From: a virus
Virus record (IMG/VR): IMGVR_UViG_3300042556_001650
Coordinates: 1 to 41,970 of that record
Strand: one strand, 5' to 3'
DNA length: 41,970 bases
Position numbers and translations under genes: made by a program. Under the pieces are notes generated by a model that searched no databases, was not told the DNA's origin, and worked only from the letters and a program-made list of their open reading frames with translations. Positions 22,305 to 31,624 of the stretch are shown here, piece after piece (the first letter of the stretch is position 1; the number at the start of each line of letters is the position of its first letter).

Positions 22305-23372
22305 ATGTCTGTCACTGGTCGCAACAGCCGCGCGGGATTTGCCGTGTACGGCGCCAACTCGTGGGGCGTGGCCGCCTCGGTCACCCGCGCCCTGCACGTC
22401 ACCTCGGACGCCGGGCTCACGCTGCAGCCGCAGTTCTCCGAGAACGAAACCTTCAACCAGGGCTTCTTCCGCAACGCCAGCGTGGGCGACATCACCGCGC
22501 CCGACCTGACGCTGCAGACCGACGCCCGGTACGAGGACTTCAACTACGTCCTCGAAGCCTGCGCGATGGGCTCGCCGGTGGCCCCCACGGTGGTCTCGTC
22601 CACCGGCGGCAACGCCTACCAGCACATCATCGACCTGGCGCCCTCGGTCTCGGGCCGTGGCATCACGTTCGCGGTCGAGTACGGCGGCGCGGGCTTCAAC
22701 CCGTTCATTCAGGAGCTCACCAGCGCCCGGGTGTACGGCTTCAGCGAGGCCGTCGGCGGCGCGGGCGTGATCACGCAGTCGTTCCGGCTGCTCGGCTCCA
22801 AGCCGACCATCACGTCCTCGATCAACTTCAACAGCACCCTCGCGTCGATGTCGGTCCCCGGCTTCGGCACGAAGGTGTTCCGCAAGAACGGCGTCTTCCG
22901 GCTGAACGCGCAGGCGGGCGGCTCGCTGGTGGCGGCCGACGCGGTGCAGATCGAGGATCTGTCCTTCGAGTTCACGCGCGTGAACGATGCGCCGTACGTG
23001 TACGGCCAGGACTTCATCGCCGAGCCGGCCGACAACGGGTTCCCGACCGTCCGTGTGGCGGTGACGTTCCCGCGCATGACGACGGTGTCGGCCAACAGCA
23101 TGTACACGCTGCTCCAGGCTGGCGGCGCCTGGAAGGGCGACGTGCTGTACACGGGCGCGCTGATCAACAGCGCGACCAGCTACACGAAGCTGATCCAGTG
23201 GCCGTACCTCGAGCCGCAGGAGATCACGCTCAACCTGGCCGGGGCGCAGCAGGTCAAGCCGACCGTGACCTTCATGGCGAAGGAAGTGGCGGCGGCGCCG
23301 ACCGGCATGGCGGGCGTCACGCGCCCGTTCCGCATCACGCGCACGATGGCGAACTCACTGGCCGCCTTCTAA
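22305..23372 (+). CDS. Major tail (tube) protein
   Basis: A 355-residue, beta-rich protein with an AGGAG ribosome site. It resembles phage tail tube proteins of the Phage_tube_2 type: SDAGLTLQPQFSENETFNQGFF, DLTLQTDARYEDFNYVLEACAMG, GVITQSFRLLGSK, and repeated strands near the end. It stands directly before the frameshifted chaperones and tape measure, which is the position of the tube gene in siphoviruses. Its rings form the tail shaft. Confidence 0.8.
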   Translation: MSVTGRNSRAGFAVYGANSWGVAASVTRALHVTSDAGLTLQPQFSENETFNQGFFRNASVGDITAPDLTLQTDARYEDFNYVLEACAMGSPVAPTVVSSTGGNAYQHIIDLAPSVSGRGITFAVEYGGAGFNPFIQELTSARVYGFSEAVGGAGVITQSFRLLGSKPTITSSINFNSTLASMSVPGFGTKVFRKNGVFRLNAQAGGSLVAADAVQIEDLSFEFTRVNDAPYVYGQDFIAEPADNGFPTVRVAVTFPRMTTVSANSMYTLLQAGGAWKGDVLYTGALINSATSYTKLIQWPYLEPQEITLNLAGAQQVKPTVTFMAKEVAAAPTGMAGVTRPFRITRTMANSLAAF

Positions 23373-23403
23373 GGCGGCTGGACGGGGGAGGGGCCCCGTA
23401 CCT

Positions 23404-23811
23404 ATGGCTCGACTCTTGACGGCGCAGGACGCGCCACAGACCGTCACCGTTCGGGAGCTGGATCTGCCCACGCTGGCCGATCCCGACCCGGAGGTGAGCT
23501 ACACCATCCGCCTGTTGCCCGAGCGCCACTTCCAGTCGCTGCGCAAGGCGCACACGACGCGCCGGCCCAAGGGCGGGCAGATGGTCGAGGACGTCGACGA
23601 CCGGGGCCTGTCGGCCGCGATCATCGACTGGGTGATCCAGGACTGGACCGGCATCGTGGCGCGCGACGAGGACGGCGGGCTCGTGCCGGTGCCGTGCACG
23701 CCGGACGCCAAGCTCGGGCTCGACCCGTACGTGCGGGGCGCGCTCGTCGACCTGGCGACCAAGAACCAGCGGGTGGAGGCGTCGGCCGCCTCCTTTCGCG
23801 CAGCTCCGTAG
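23404..23811 (+). CDS. Tail assembly chaperone (G-like)
   Basis: A 135-residue protein between tube and tape measure. It is acidic and follows the usual G-protein layout: a start with RELDLPTLADPDPEVSYTIR, then a core ending DPYVRGALVDLATKNQR. Tail chaperones bind the tape measure and help the tube form. The next domain lies in the +1 frame without its own start before 23939, so this gene is probably also read through into a longer product. A stop codon ends the short form at 23809-23811. Confidence 0.75.
   Translation: MARLLTAQDAPQTVTVRELDLPTLADPDPEVSYTIRLLPERHFQSLRKAHTTRRPKGGQMVEDVDDRGLSAAIIDWVIQDWTGIVARDEDGGLVPVPCTPDAKLGLDPYVRGALVDLATKNQRVEASAASFRAAP
23791..23811 (+). promoter_or_regulatory. 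Candidate +1 frameshift site in the tail chaperone
   Basis: In the G frame the end reads TCC TTT CGC GCA GCT CCG TAG. A ribosome on TTT can slip one base to TTC (TTTC at 23794-23797) and keep the same Phe tRNA, entering the frame that stays open to 24139. The estimated fusion is 244 residues. A -2 slip would give the same frame. Confidence 0.55.
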
Positions 23812-24139
23812 CTTCTGCCAGTTCTGGGTCGACGACGGGCCGGCACGGACGCCGTGCTGCCTGTTCCGGGACGAGGCCGACATCGAGACGGAGCTCGAGC
23901 AGTACGACTGTGACGGGTGCGGCATCAAGGCCGCGCTCGTGGCGCTCGACGACGCTAACCGGTTCGCGTGGGAGGTGTGGCTGCAGGTCGCCCACCGGAT
24001 CGTCGTGGATCTGCAGGCGGGCGGGTACGTGCTGTCGCTGGCGTTGGCCGACCTGACGCCCGCCGAGGCGCTGGCGTGCGTGGATCGGCTGTCGATCATC
24101 TACGACATCCTCCAGCCGCCGCCGCAGAAGAGGGAGTAA
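23795..24139 (+). CDS. Tail assembly chaperone, shifted C-terminal part (T-like)
   Basis: An open frame that runs from well inside the G gene to 24139, seven bases before the tape measure. It encodes FCQFWVDDGPARTPCCLFRD, YDCDGC and a helical DDANRFAWEVWLQVAHR, ending in a Leu-rich helix (DLTPAEALACVDRL). There is no ATG, GTG or TTG start before 23939, in the middle of the domain, so it is most likely reached by a +1 shift from the chaperone. Domain order is that of the T part of lambda G/GT and its relatives. The four Cys may bind zinc. Confidence 0.7.
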   Translation, partial: FAQLRSFCQFWVDDGPARTPCCLFRDEADIETELEQYDCDGCGIKAALVALDDANRFAWEVWLQVAHRIVVDLQAGGYVLSLALADLTPAEALACVDRLSIIYDILQPPPQKRE

Positions 24140-24145
24140 GCCCGG

Positions 24146-27100
24146 ATGGCGCGCGAACTGCTGCAGTACCAGGTCACCGTCGACACCTCGCAGGGCACGG
24201 CGTCCCTGCGGTCGTTGGATCAGGTCACCAAGGACGTCGACAGCACCCTCAAGAAGCTCGGGATGACCGAGGAGGAGATCGCGAAGGACCGGGCGGCCTA
24301 CGCGAAGCTGTCCGAGGAGGCGCTGCGGCGCATCGAGCGCGGGACCAGCACGCTCGAGAAGGAAACCAAGAAGCTCGGCGACACCACCAAGGCCGAAGCG
24401 AGCACGATGTCCTCGGCGCTGACCTCGCTGGGGCAGCGCATCGTGGCGGTGTTCGCGGTCGAGCGCCTGATCTCGTTCGGCACGCAGGTCGTCAACACGG
24501 CCGGGCACATCAACGACCTGTCGGCCAAGACGGGCCTCTCCACTACCGCGATCCAGAAATTCGGCTACGCCGCCAACCTGTCGGGCAGCAGCATCGACGC
24601 GGTCGCCAATGCCATCAGCGCCATGTCTCGCAACCTGGTGTCGGGCGGCGGCGCCGTCGAGGCGTTGAACAAGCTCGGGCTGTCACAACGTGAGCTGTTG
24701 CGCCTGGAGCCCGAGCAGGCGTTCCTGCGCATCACCGAAGCCATTCGGAGCATGAAGAACCCGATGGAGCAGGCCGAGGTCACGATGCGGATCTTCGGCA
24801 AGGGCGGCAAGGAGATCCTGCCCGCCATCAAGGACGGGTTCGCCGAGGCCGGAGACGAAGCGCAGCGCCTCGGGGCGGTGATGTCGGAGCAAACCGTGCG
24901 TGACCTCGACGACCTCGGCGATGCGTGGGGCAAGGCGTACGCCACCATGCAGGGCCGGGCGGCGGGGCTGCTGGCGATCGTCGTGCGGATCGGCGGGTCG
25001 ATGTCGGAGCTCGCTGGGCAACTGCCCGCGTGGACGTCCCGGTGGACGAGCGCGCTCACCAGCATGACGAACATCCCCGGCTGGGCGGTGAAGTTCCTCG
25101 AGGAGGCCGAGACCCAGAAGAACTGGGTCGACTGGCAGCGTGGGCGAACGCCGATGCCGACCGATGGCGGCGACGTCACGCGCGGCTTCGGGAGCCCCAG
25201 CGGCGGCTATCAGGCGGCCGACCTGGACACGCTGCTCGCGGTGACCAAGGAGGTCGACACGGCCACGGGCCGCCTCGGCGAGACCAAGGCGCGGATGACG
25301 CAGGCCGTCCGTGTGCAGGAGGCGGCGGTGGTCAAGCTGACCGAGGCGCAGCAGTTCGCGCTGGGCGGCATGCAGGACTACCGCGACGAGATCACGCGCA
25401 CGGCGTTCGCGCTGCTCCAGATGGCCGAGGCGCAACGCCTGGCGGCCGAGGCCCAGCGCAATTTCGACCAGTTCGGCATCTACGGCATCAACCCCGGGTA
25501 CGGCAACGTGCCGGGCACCAGCCTGATCCCGAACGGCGCCAACCCGATCCCGACCACGATGGGCCTGCCCGGGGCGGTGCGTGGGACGACGCCGATGGGC
25601 GCGGTACCGAACGGGCCGGGCTTCTGGGACAGCCGAACGGGGCAGGCCGCCGCCACGGGCATCGGCATGGCGGGCTCGGCGGCCATGGGCGCCCTGACGG
25701 GAGGCGATCCGTACGCCTCGCTCGTCGGCAGCGGCGCGGCGGCCATCAGCGGCGTGATGCTGGCCGGCACCATCGGGTCGACGGTCGCCCTCGGCGCGGC
25801 GACCATGGGCATCGGCGCGGCGGCGGTCGGCGTGTACATGCTGGTCAAGCACTTCGCCAGTGTGTCGAAGGAAGTGAAACAGGCCCGCGTGGAAGTCGAC
25901 GCCTTCCAGGAAGGTCTGTGGAAGACGATGACCGCGCAACAGGTCAACGAGGCGGGCGGCGAGAAGTGGGCGGCCACGCTGATCGTGGTGCGCGATGCGT
26001 ACGAGCGCATGGGCCTCACCGCGGCGCAAGCTGAGGGCGACGTGGCCAAGCTGTTCGACACGCGCAACCCGGACCAGGCCCGCGAGGCGATGGCCCGGAT
26101 CAATGGCGTGGTGTCGGACTACCGCGCCATCCTCGCCGGCGTCAACGAGCAGATGGGCGACCTGCTCACGCAGGCCGACGCGCTCGGCATCCGGCTCCCG
26201 CAGGCGCTCCTCGATTCCCTGAATGCCGCGGTGCAGCTCGGCGACATGACCGAGGAGAACGCCCGCCTGATCGCCAGCCTGACGCAGGCGTCCGAGGTGG
26301 ACTGGGAGAAGTTCGAGGAGGCGGCGCAGCGGTACGGCATCGCGGTCGATGCGCTCGGCCAGCAGTTCCAGCAGCACCAGATTTCCAAGACGGCGCAGCA
26401 GATGGTCGACGACATGGATCTCCTGCTGCGGGGCGGGGCGACCATGGGCACGATCCTCTACGGCATGAAGGAGGAGATCAGCACGGTCGTCCAGAACGCG
26501 ATGAAGTTCGGGACCGAGCTGCCCGAGAACATGCGGCCCTGGATCGAGGAGTTGCAGCGGGCGGGTCTGCTCGTCGATGCGCAAGGACAGGCCCTCACCG
26601 ACATCACGAACCTTCGGTTCGGCGAGTCGATGCAGACGACGTTCCAGCGGGTCGCCGACAGCATTCAGGAGCTCGTCGACCTGCTGAAGGGGCCGCTCAC
26701 CAACGCGCTCGACACGGTCGGCACCAAGGTCGTCAAGCCGCGCGTCGAGGTGGAAGTCTCGGGCGGCGGCGACGGGTCGATCTGGGACGGCACGCGCAAC
26801 GGCTACGCCCACGGCGGCGTGGTGTACGCGGCGGGTGGGTGGGTGCCGCGGGGGACCGACACGGTCCCGGCGATGCTCACGCCTGGCGAAGGCGTGCTCT
26901 CGCGGCGCGGGATGGCCATGCTGGGGGCGCTCAACGCGGGCATGACGGGCGGCGGCGGATCGCCGGTCTCGGTGGCGGTCAACCTGCAGGGCGCGCTCCT
27001 CAACGACCGGCGCCAGGCCGAGGTCATCGCCGAGCAGGTCGGCGCGGCCATCGTGCGGCAGCTCTCGCGTGAACGGAAGTTCGCGGCGGTGATCCAGTAA
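24146..27100 (+). CDS. Tape measure protein
   Basis: A 984-residue protein, the second longest gene. It has a long helical N-terminus, a hydrophobic Gly/Ala-rich region at about 500-570 (VLAGTIGSTVALGAATMGIGA) that may cross the host membrane during DNA entry, helical repeats after it, and the C-terminal module YAHGGVVYAAGG...PRGTDTVPAMLTPGEGVLS typical of siphovirus tape measures. From about 0.15 nm per residue, its length suggests a tail of roughly 150 nm. It starts after AGGGAG. Confidence 0.92.
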   Translation: MARELLQYQVTVDTSQGTASLRSLDQVTKDVDSTLKKLGMTEEEIAKDRAAYAKLSEEALRRIERGTSTLEKETKKLGDTTKAEASTMSSALTSLGQRIVAVFAVERLISFGTQVVNTAGHINDLSAKTGLSTTAIQKFGYAANLSGSSIDAVANAISAMSRNLVSGGGAVEALNKLGLSQRELLRLEPEQAFLRITEAIRSMKNPMEQAEVTMRIFGKGGKEILPAIKDGFAEAGDEAQRLGAVMSEQTVRDLDDLGDAWGKAYATMQGRAAGLLAIVVRIGGSMSELAGQLPAWTSRWTSALTSMTNIPGWAVKFLEEAETQKNWVDWQRGRTPMPTDGGDVTRGFGSPSGGYQAADLDTLLAVTKEVDTATGRLGETKARMTQAVRVQEAAVVKLTEAQQFALGGMQDYRDEITRTAFALLQMAEAQRLAAEAQRNFDQFGIYGINPGYGNVPGTSLIPNGANPIPTTMGLPGAVRGTTPMGAVPNGPGFWDSRTGQAAATGIGMAGSAAMGALTGGDPYASLVGSGAAAISGVMLAGTIGSTVALGAATMGIGAAAVGVYMLVKHFASVSKEVKQARVEVDAFQEGLWKTMTAQQVNEAGGEKWAATLIVVRDAYERMGLTAAQAEGDVAKLFDTRNPDQAREAMARINGVVSDYRAILAGVNEQMGDLLTQADALGIRLPQALLDSLNAAVQLGDMTEENARLIASLTQASEVDWEKFEEAAQRYGIAVDALGQQFQQHQISKTAQQMVDDMDLLLRGGATMGTILYGMKEEISTVVQNAMKFGTELPENMRPWIEELQRAGLLVDAQGQALTDITNLRFGESMQTTFQRVADSIQELVDLLKGPLTNALDTVGTKVVKPRVEVEVSGGGDGSIWDGTRNGYAHGGVVYAAGGWVPRGTDTVPAMLTPGEGVLSRRGMAMLGALNAGMTGGGGSPVSVAVNLQGALLNDRRQAEVIAEQVGAAIVRQLSRERKFAAVIQ

Positions 27101-28383
27101 TGCCCGCCGCAGCCCGCTCCGGGGTCGCGCGGTCAGGGGATACAACCAGCGGCGATAGCACGCTGGAGCCGCTGACGATCACGATCGGCGGCACCACCGT
27201 CACCACGCAGATCGAGGACTTGGCAATCGCGCTGAACCTCGAAGGCCCGTCCACGGCGAGCGGGCGCTACCTGTCCTCCTCGATCGGGCCCGGGCAGGCG
27301 GTGGAGGTCTGGCGCGGCGGGGTGTCGGTGGGCGTGCCGCTGTTTGGCGGGTCGGCCATCCAGCTCGAGCCGCAAGCCACGCGGTTCTCCGAGCGTGTCA
27401 CGACGACCTTCACGGCGACCGACTATCGGTGGCTGATGGATCAGGGCGCCCGGGTCACGCGGCGCTTCCAGAACGTCGGCGTGAACATGGCGGTGCGGGC
27501 CATCCTGCCGGCCGGGTTCAGTGCGGGCTATCTGCCGTCGACCTTGGGCGACGTCGGCGAGCTGCAGTGCACCGATGAGCGTGTGAGCCGCGTCCTCGAC
27601 CGCCTGGCGGCGCAGGTCGACGGTGGCGCGTACTGGGGGATCTCGCCGACCAAGGTGGTGTCCATGTGGCGGGCCAGCGAGGACCCGCCGCACCTGTACA
27701 CGGCGCCGCTGGCGGTCACCGACGCCTCGACGCATCGCAACCCGGTCATCGATCTCGACCTCACCAACATTCGGACGCGCGTGCTGTGTGAAGGCGGCGG
27801 CGCGGGCACGTCCTCGGTCACGGGAGCGGGCGCGACGGTGGTGCCGGTGGATGAAACCGGCTGGTACGACCCGACCGGCGGCGGGGCACGGGCGGCGCAG
27901 ATCGTCTTCAGCTACACGGGCTGTTCGCCGGCCTCGGGGCCGGGTGTGCTGACCGGGTGTGCCGGTATTACGGAGGACATCCCCCAAGGGGAGACTGTCT
28001 ACGTACGCGAGCAGGCCGACGACACGGCGGCCCAGACGGCGCTGTTCAGCCTGATCGGGACCTCGCTGGCGGTGCACGTCGTCAAGGACGGCCGGATCAA
28101 CGCGGTGAGCGCGGCCTACCGGGCCAACGCGGAGTTGACCTTCTGGGACGACGTGGTGCGCGGGCTGGGGTACGAGCAGGCCGAGGATGTGGGCGTGGTG
28201 CCGGGGCGCACGGTGGCGGTGAGCATCACCCGGCCGGCGGTCATCCAGCAGACCTCCCGCCTGCAGCGGGTCCGCATCGAGAAGTACGGCGCGGTCACGG
28301 CGTCGAGCGCGGTCCTGGTGCGGCGGGTCGAGACGCGGCCCACGCAGATCACGCTGACGCAGATTCTCCGGGGAGACGGCTAG
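27100..28383 (+). CDS. Putative baseplate hub / minor tail protein
   Basis: A 427-residue protein coupled to the tape measure stop by ATG overlap. The first 100 residues are beta-rich (DLAIALNLEGP, GQAVEVWRGGVSVG), followed by a mixed core with DYRWLMDQGARVTRRF and a C-terminal strand VLVRRVETRPTQITLTQ. The order and size match hub proteins of siphovirus tail tips, gp27/Tal-like, which join the tube to the fibres. A precise family is not seen. It lies just before the S74 fibre. Confidence 0.6.
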   Translation: MPAAARSGVARSGDTTSGDSTLEPLTITIGGTTVTTQIEDLAIALNLEGPSTASGRYLSSSIGPGQAVEVWRGGVSVGVPLFGGSAIQLEPQATRFSERVTTTFTATDYRWLMDQGARVTRRFQNVGVNMAVRAILPAGFSAGYLPSTLGDVGELQCTDERVSRVLDRLAAQVDGGAYWGISPTKVVSMWRASEDPPHLYTAPLAVTDASTHRNPVIDLDLTNIRTRVLCEGGGAGTSSVTGAGATVVPVDETGWYDPTGGGARAAQIVFSYTGCSPASGPGVLTGCAGITEDIPQGETVYVREQADDTAAQTALFSLIGTSLAVHVVKDGRINAVSAAYRANAELTFWDDVVRGLGYEQAEDVGVVPGRTVAVSITRPAVIQQTSRLQRVRIEKYGAVTASSAVLVRRVETRPTQITLTQILRGDG

Positions 28384-28384
28384 C

Positions 28385-29677
28385 ATGCCCGCCAGCACGA
28401 TCAGTCGCGCCACGTGGACCGATGGCGTCAGCGGGACGTTGATCAACAACGCCCGGCTCCAAGCCGACATCTACGACCGGATCGACACGCTGATCGCCAG
28501 TGCGATCACGTTCGGCAGCACGATCACGGCCGAGGGCTTCGGCAATCACCTGTTCAGTGCGGCGGGGACGGGCGCCAATGCGCTGATCTCGCGCAACACG
28601 TCGGCCGGCACCGGCAATTACGCGGGCCTCGTGGTCGGCAACGATACCGCGTCAAACCTCGGCACGTTCCGCGGCCACAGCAGCACGTTCACCACGGGCA
28701 CGCTGTACCGCGCGTCGGGCTGCACGCTGGAGGCCACGGGCACGGGCGGGCTGGTGATCGCCGCCTCCAACGCCTCGGGGGCGCTGTGGTTCCTGTCGGC
28801 CAACACGCTCCGAACGACCGTCAACAGTGCAGGGCATTGGATCTTCGGCAGCAACGCGACCGAGTCCAACATTGTGAACTGGCAGCTCCGCACGACGGGC
28901 GGCAATCCCAGCGGGCAGCTCTGCATCAACGGGGACGGCACCGGCTACCGGTTCGCGATCGCGCGCAACAACGCGGGCACGGTCACCGACCAGATCTTCT
29001 TCCAGGACAACGGCGACATCCTGCCGGCGACGACGGGCGTGTCGAGTCTGGGCTCGGCCTCGCTGGCGTGGAATCGCCTGTTCATGGCGAACGGGTCGGC
29101 GGCCAATCCGTCCCTGACGGCGGGCAGCGACACCAACACGGGCATCTACTTCGACGGCGCGGACGCGCTGCTCATCAGCACCGGCGGCACGCAGCGGATC
29201 TCGGTCGGCACGGGCACGAGCATCACCGGCTCGTTGACGGTGTCGAGCGGCCTCTCGGTGACCGGCGCCGCCAATGCGGCCGGCGTGCTGCCGAACAGCG
29301 ACGACCTGTACGACCTCGGCGGCGTGTCGGATCGCTGGGATGACGTGTACGCGACCAACGCGACCATCCAGACCTCCGACCGGAACCTGAAGAAGGACAT
29401 TGCCGCGCTGCCGCTGGGCCTGGCGTTCCTGCGGGGCCTGCGGCCTGTCCAGTACCGCTGGAACCGTGAGGGTCGCAAGGGCACCGGGCGCCTGCATGCC
29501 GGATTCATCGCGCAAGAGGTCCTGACCGCCGCGCCGGACATCTCGGGCTTCGGGCTGGTCACGGGCGAGGGCACCGAGGCCAACCGGTACGGCCTGCGCT
29601 ACACCGAACTCATCGCGCCGCTGGTGGCGGCGGTGCAGGAATTGGCGGCCCGTCTCGAGGCCGTGGAGACGCGCTGA
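28385..29677 (+). CDS. Tail fibre with C-terminal S74 intramolecular chaperone
   Basis: A 430-residue protein. Residues 1-330 have the Gly/Ser/Thr/Asn-rich, short-strand repeat look of a trimeric fibre (GLVVGNDTASNLGTF, GSDTNTGIYFDGAD). The last 100 residues are a peptidase S74 domain: TSDRNLKKDI carries the Ser and Lys of the self-cleaving site, followed by GLAFLRGLRPVQYRW, HAGFIAQEV and LRYTELIAPLVAAVQEL. The chaperone folds the trimer and is then released. It should hold the receptor-binding role. It starts one base after the hub stop. Confidence 0.9.
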   Translation: MPASTISRATWTDGVSGTLINNARLQADIYDRIDTLIASAITFGSTITAEGFGNHLFSAAGTGANALISRNTSAGTGNYAGLVVGNDTASNLGTFRGHSSTFTTGTLYRASGCTLEATGTGGLVIAASNASGALWFLSANTLRTTVNSAGHWIFGSNATESNIVNWQLRTTGGNPSGQLCINGDGTGYRFAIARNNAGTVTDQIFFQDNGDILPATTGVSSLGSASLAWNRLFMANGSAANPSLTAGSDTNTGIYFDGADALLISTGGTQRISVGTGTSITGSLTVSSGLSVTGAANAAGVLPNSDDLYDLGGVSDRWDDVYATNATIQTSDRNLKKDIAALPLGLAFLRGLRPVQYRWNREGRKGTGRLHAGFIAQEVLTAAPDISGFGLVTGEGTEANRYGLRYTELIAPLVAAVQELAARLEAVETR

Positions 29678-29678
29678 C

Positions 29679-29996
29679 ATGGCCAAGACCTTCGACCGCT
29701 TCGAGCCTGCGGCCCGCATGGCGCAGCAGTACGCGCAACTCCTGCGCGACGTGCGCCGCGTCGGGCGCGAGCTGACCGAGTACCACCTCCAGAACGACTT
29801 CAGCGATGCCGGCACCGAGCCCCTCCCGGCGTACGTGCAGACCGACAGCGCCGGGCACATCCGCGGCCTGAACTACAGCCCCGCCAACTACGGGAACACG
29901 GTCAACCTCGCGATCCAGGTCGAGCGGTTGCTCACGAACCAGTCGGCGACCTCGGCCAACTACGTCGCCATCATCGAACAGGTGATCAAGCTGTGA
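29679..29996 (+). CDS. Hypothetical protein, 105 residues
   Basis: Not recognised. Helical, polar, with FEPAARMAQQYAQLLRDVR at the start and YHLQNDFSDAG in the middle. It follows the fibre gene by one base and comes before the lysis genes, so it may be a fibre assembly factor or a small tail protein. The protein has no signal or membrane segment. Confidence 0.5.
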   Translation: MAKTFDRFEPAARMAQQYAQLLRDVRRVGRELTEYHLQNDFSDAGTEPLPAYVQTDSAGHIRGLNYSPANYGNTVNLAIQVERLLTNQSATSANYVAIIEQVIKL

Positions 29997-30202
29997 CCCC
30001 CGAGGCGTACTGGCGGATCAAGGCCGCCCTGCTCCAGGTCGAACTCGCGCAGGAACGCGCCCGCCAGGTCATCGCCCCGGCACAGGCCGTGCTGGCCGAG
30101 GCGATGCGGCAGGCCGGGCTCAACCCGCACGACGAGTATCGCCTCGACGACGCCCAGCAGACCGTCATCCCGGTCACGCCGGCGGGGCAGGGCGATGCAT
30201 GA
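29993..30202 (+). CDS. Hypothetical protein, 69 residues
   Basis: GTG 29993 overlaps the preceding stop and its own end overlaps the membrane protein gene by eight bases. The protein is helical (WRIKAALLQVELAQERARQVIA) and likely forms a coiled coil. Not recognised. Confidence 0.5.
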   Translation: MTPEAYWRIKAALLQVELAQERARQVIAPAQAVLAEAMRQAGLNPHDEYRLDDAQQTVIPVTPAGQGDA

Positions 30203-30461
30203 GGCGCACTGGCTGACCGAGCAATTCACGCTCGGCAACGTGGTGACGGTGCTGTCGCTCGCGCTGTCGGTGGGCTGGCAACTGCACCGGCTCACGCAGA
30301 TCGAAACCGACCTCGCGGAGATCAAGCGGCAGCAGCTCCACGACATGCAGGTCATCGCCAGCACCTACGAGCGCAAGGACGTCATGTCGGCCACGCTGCA
30401 CTCGATCAACTTGCAGCTCCACACGATCAGCAACGCGGTCGCCCGGCTGGAGCAGCGGTGA
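30195..30461 (+). CDS. Single-pass membrane protein, holin- or spanin-like
   Basis: An 88-residue protein with one hydrophobic segment (VVTVLSLALSVGW, about 17-30) after a short polar N-terminus, then a long polar helix (about 35-88). No cleavage site is apparent, so the segment would anchor it. It lies directly before the cell wall hydrolase and overlaps it by four bases, as in lysis cassettes. A holin or an inner-membrane spanin-like part is possible; the second membrane protein at 31625 is the better holin candidate. Confidence 0.5.
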   Translation: MHEAHWLTEQFTLGNVVTVLSLALSVGWQLHRLTQIETDLAEIKRQQLHDMQVIASTYERKDVMSATLHSINLQLHTISNAVARLEQR

Positions 30462-30931
30462 CCACCGCGCAGATCAAGCGCGAGCTGACCGACCGGCTCG
30501 CCGTGGCGGCCACGGTGTTCGGCGAGGCGCGGCGTGAACCCCTGATCGGGCAGCACGCGGTGGCGTGGGTCATTCGCAACCGGCTGCAGCGGCCGGCGCG
30601 GTTCGGCGCGACGTGGAAAGACGTCTGTCTCCGGCCTGCGCAATTCTCGTGCTGGTACTCGTGGGGTGGGGCCGACAACTTCGCGGCGGTGATGACGGCG
30701 GCGCGGCAACTCCTCGACGGCCCGGCGCCGCGGCCCGGCTCGGCGCTGGCGCGGGCGCTGCAGGTCGCCGACGACGTGATGGCGGGCCTCGGGCACGACC
30801 CGACGCTGGGCGGGGATCACTACTACGCGCCCGCGGCGATGGTGCCCCCGGGGCGCGTCCCGCTCTGGGCGCAGGGACGCACGCCGTCCGCGGTGGTGGG
30901 CGCCCATCGGTTCTATCGGTTGGTGGCATGA
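30458..30931 (+). CDS. SleB/CwlJ-type cell wall hydrolase (endolysin)
   Basis: A 157-residue protein of the Hydrolase_2 (PF07486) type. Evident motifs are VFGEARREPLIGQHAVAWVIRNR (about 18-40, with the catalytic Glu of the family), FSCWYSW, and HYYAPAAM with the closing VVGAHRFYR. It should cut peptidoglycan glycan strands at the end of infection. There is no signal peptide, so it needs a holin. GTG start set by overlap with the membrane protein gene. Confidence 0.85.
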   Translation: MTTAQIKRELTDRLAVAATVFGEARREPLIGQHAVAWVIRNRLQRPARFGATWKDVCLRPAQFSCWYSWGGADNFAAVMTAARQLLDGPAPRPGSALARALQVADDVMAGLGHDPTLGGDHYYAPAAMVPPGRVPLWAQGRTPSAVVGAHRFYRLVA

Positions 30932-30996
30932 AGGGATTCCGACGCTTCGAGCTTCAGCCATGACGTTTGAAATGCGCGATAGAGGAGACGACGAGC

Positions 30997-31620
30997 ATGA
31001 GGCGGTTACCGGATGACGTGTTCGCCACGCTGCAGGCGGTCTGTGCGGCGTACCCGTATGCCGCCGTGCAGTCGGCGGCCGACTTGGGCGCAGTGCTGAA
31101 CCGGGTGGCGTGGGCGCACCGCGGCGAGGGCTGGGGCGTGTCGCGCAAGGACTTCGGTACCTGCGTGCCGTCGCCTGTGGGCCTGATTGCCGAGGATGTG
31201 CTGCACCACCAGCCGACCAACCTGCACTGGGATGTGCTGGCCGGCGCAGGCGTGGGGCAGCCGCTGCGACCCATCCAGACGGACGCCATCGGCCCTATGA
31301 CGGACCCGCGTCGGCCCTGGGTGGCCCCGGCCGATCCTGGCGGCGATGCGCCCGTGGTGACGCCTCCGGTGGATGTGCATGCCTGCCGGTTCGCGGCCTG
31401 CGACTTCGGCCCGCTCACGGCGCTGGTCACGCAGCACCATGCGGCGCTGGTGCAGCAGGTGGCCGACCTGTCGGCGCAGGTGGCGGCGCTGTCGGCTGAC
31501 ATGCATGCGCTGTTTGCGGCACAGAACGTCGAGCACCTGGACGATCTCAAGCAGCGCATCGACGCACTGGCGCAGGCGGGCGGCGGCGGCACGGCATGCC
31601 GGTTCCCGCGCTGGAGGTAG
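30997..31620 (+). CDS. Hypothetical protein of the lysis region, 207 residues
   Basis: ATG 30997 has a GAGGAGA site nine bases upstream; a longer open frame from 30967 lacks one. The N-terminal half (CVPSPVGLIAEDVLHHQP, NLHWDVLAGAG) resembles short conserved phage proteins that sit near endolysins and have unknown function. The C-terminal half has a likely coiled coil (ALVQQVADLSAQVAALSAD). Five conserved Cys may matter. A fibre-tip or lysis helper role is possible. Confidence 0.5.
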   Translation: MRRLPDDVFATLQAVCAAYPYAAVQSAADLGAVLNRVAWAHRGEGWGVSRKDFGTCVPSPVGLIAEDVLHHQPTNLHWDVLAGAGVGQPLRPIQTDAIGPMTDPRRPWVAPADPGGDAPVVTPPVDVHACRFAACDFGPLTALVTQHHAALVQQVADLSAQVAALSADMHALFAAQNVEHLDDLKQRIDALAQAGGGGTACRFPRWR

Positions 31621-31624
31621 CCAC

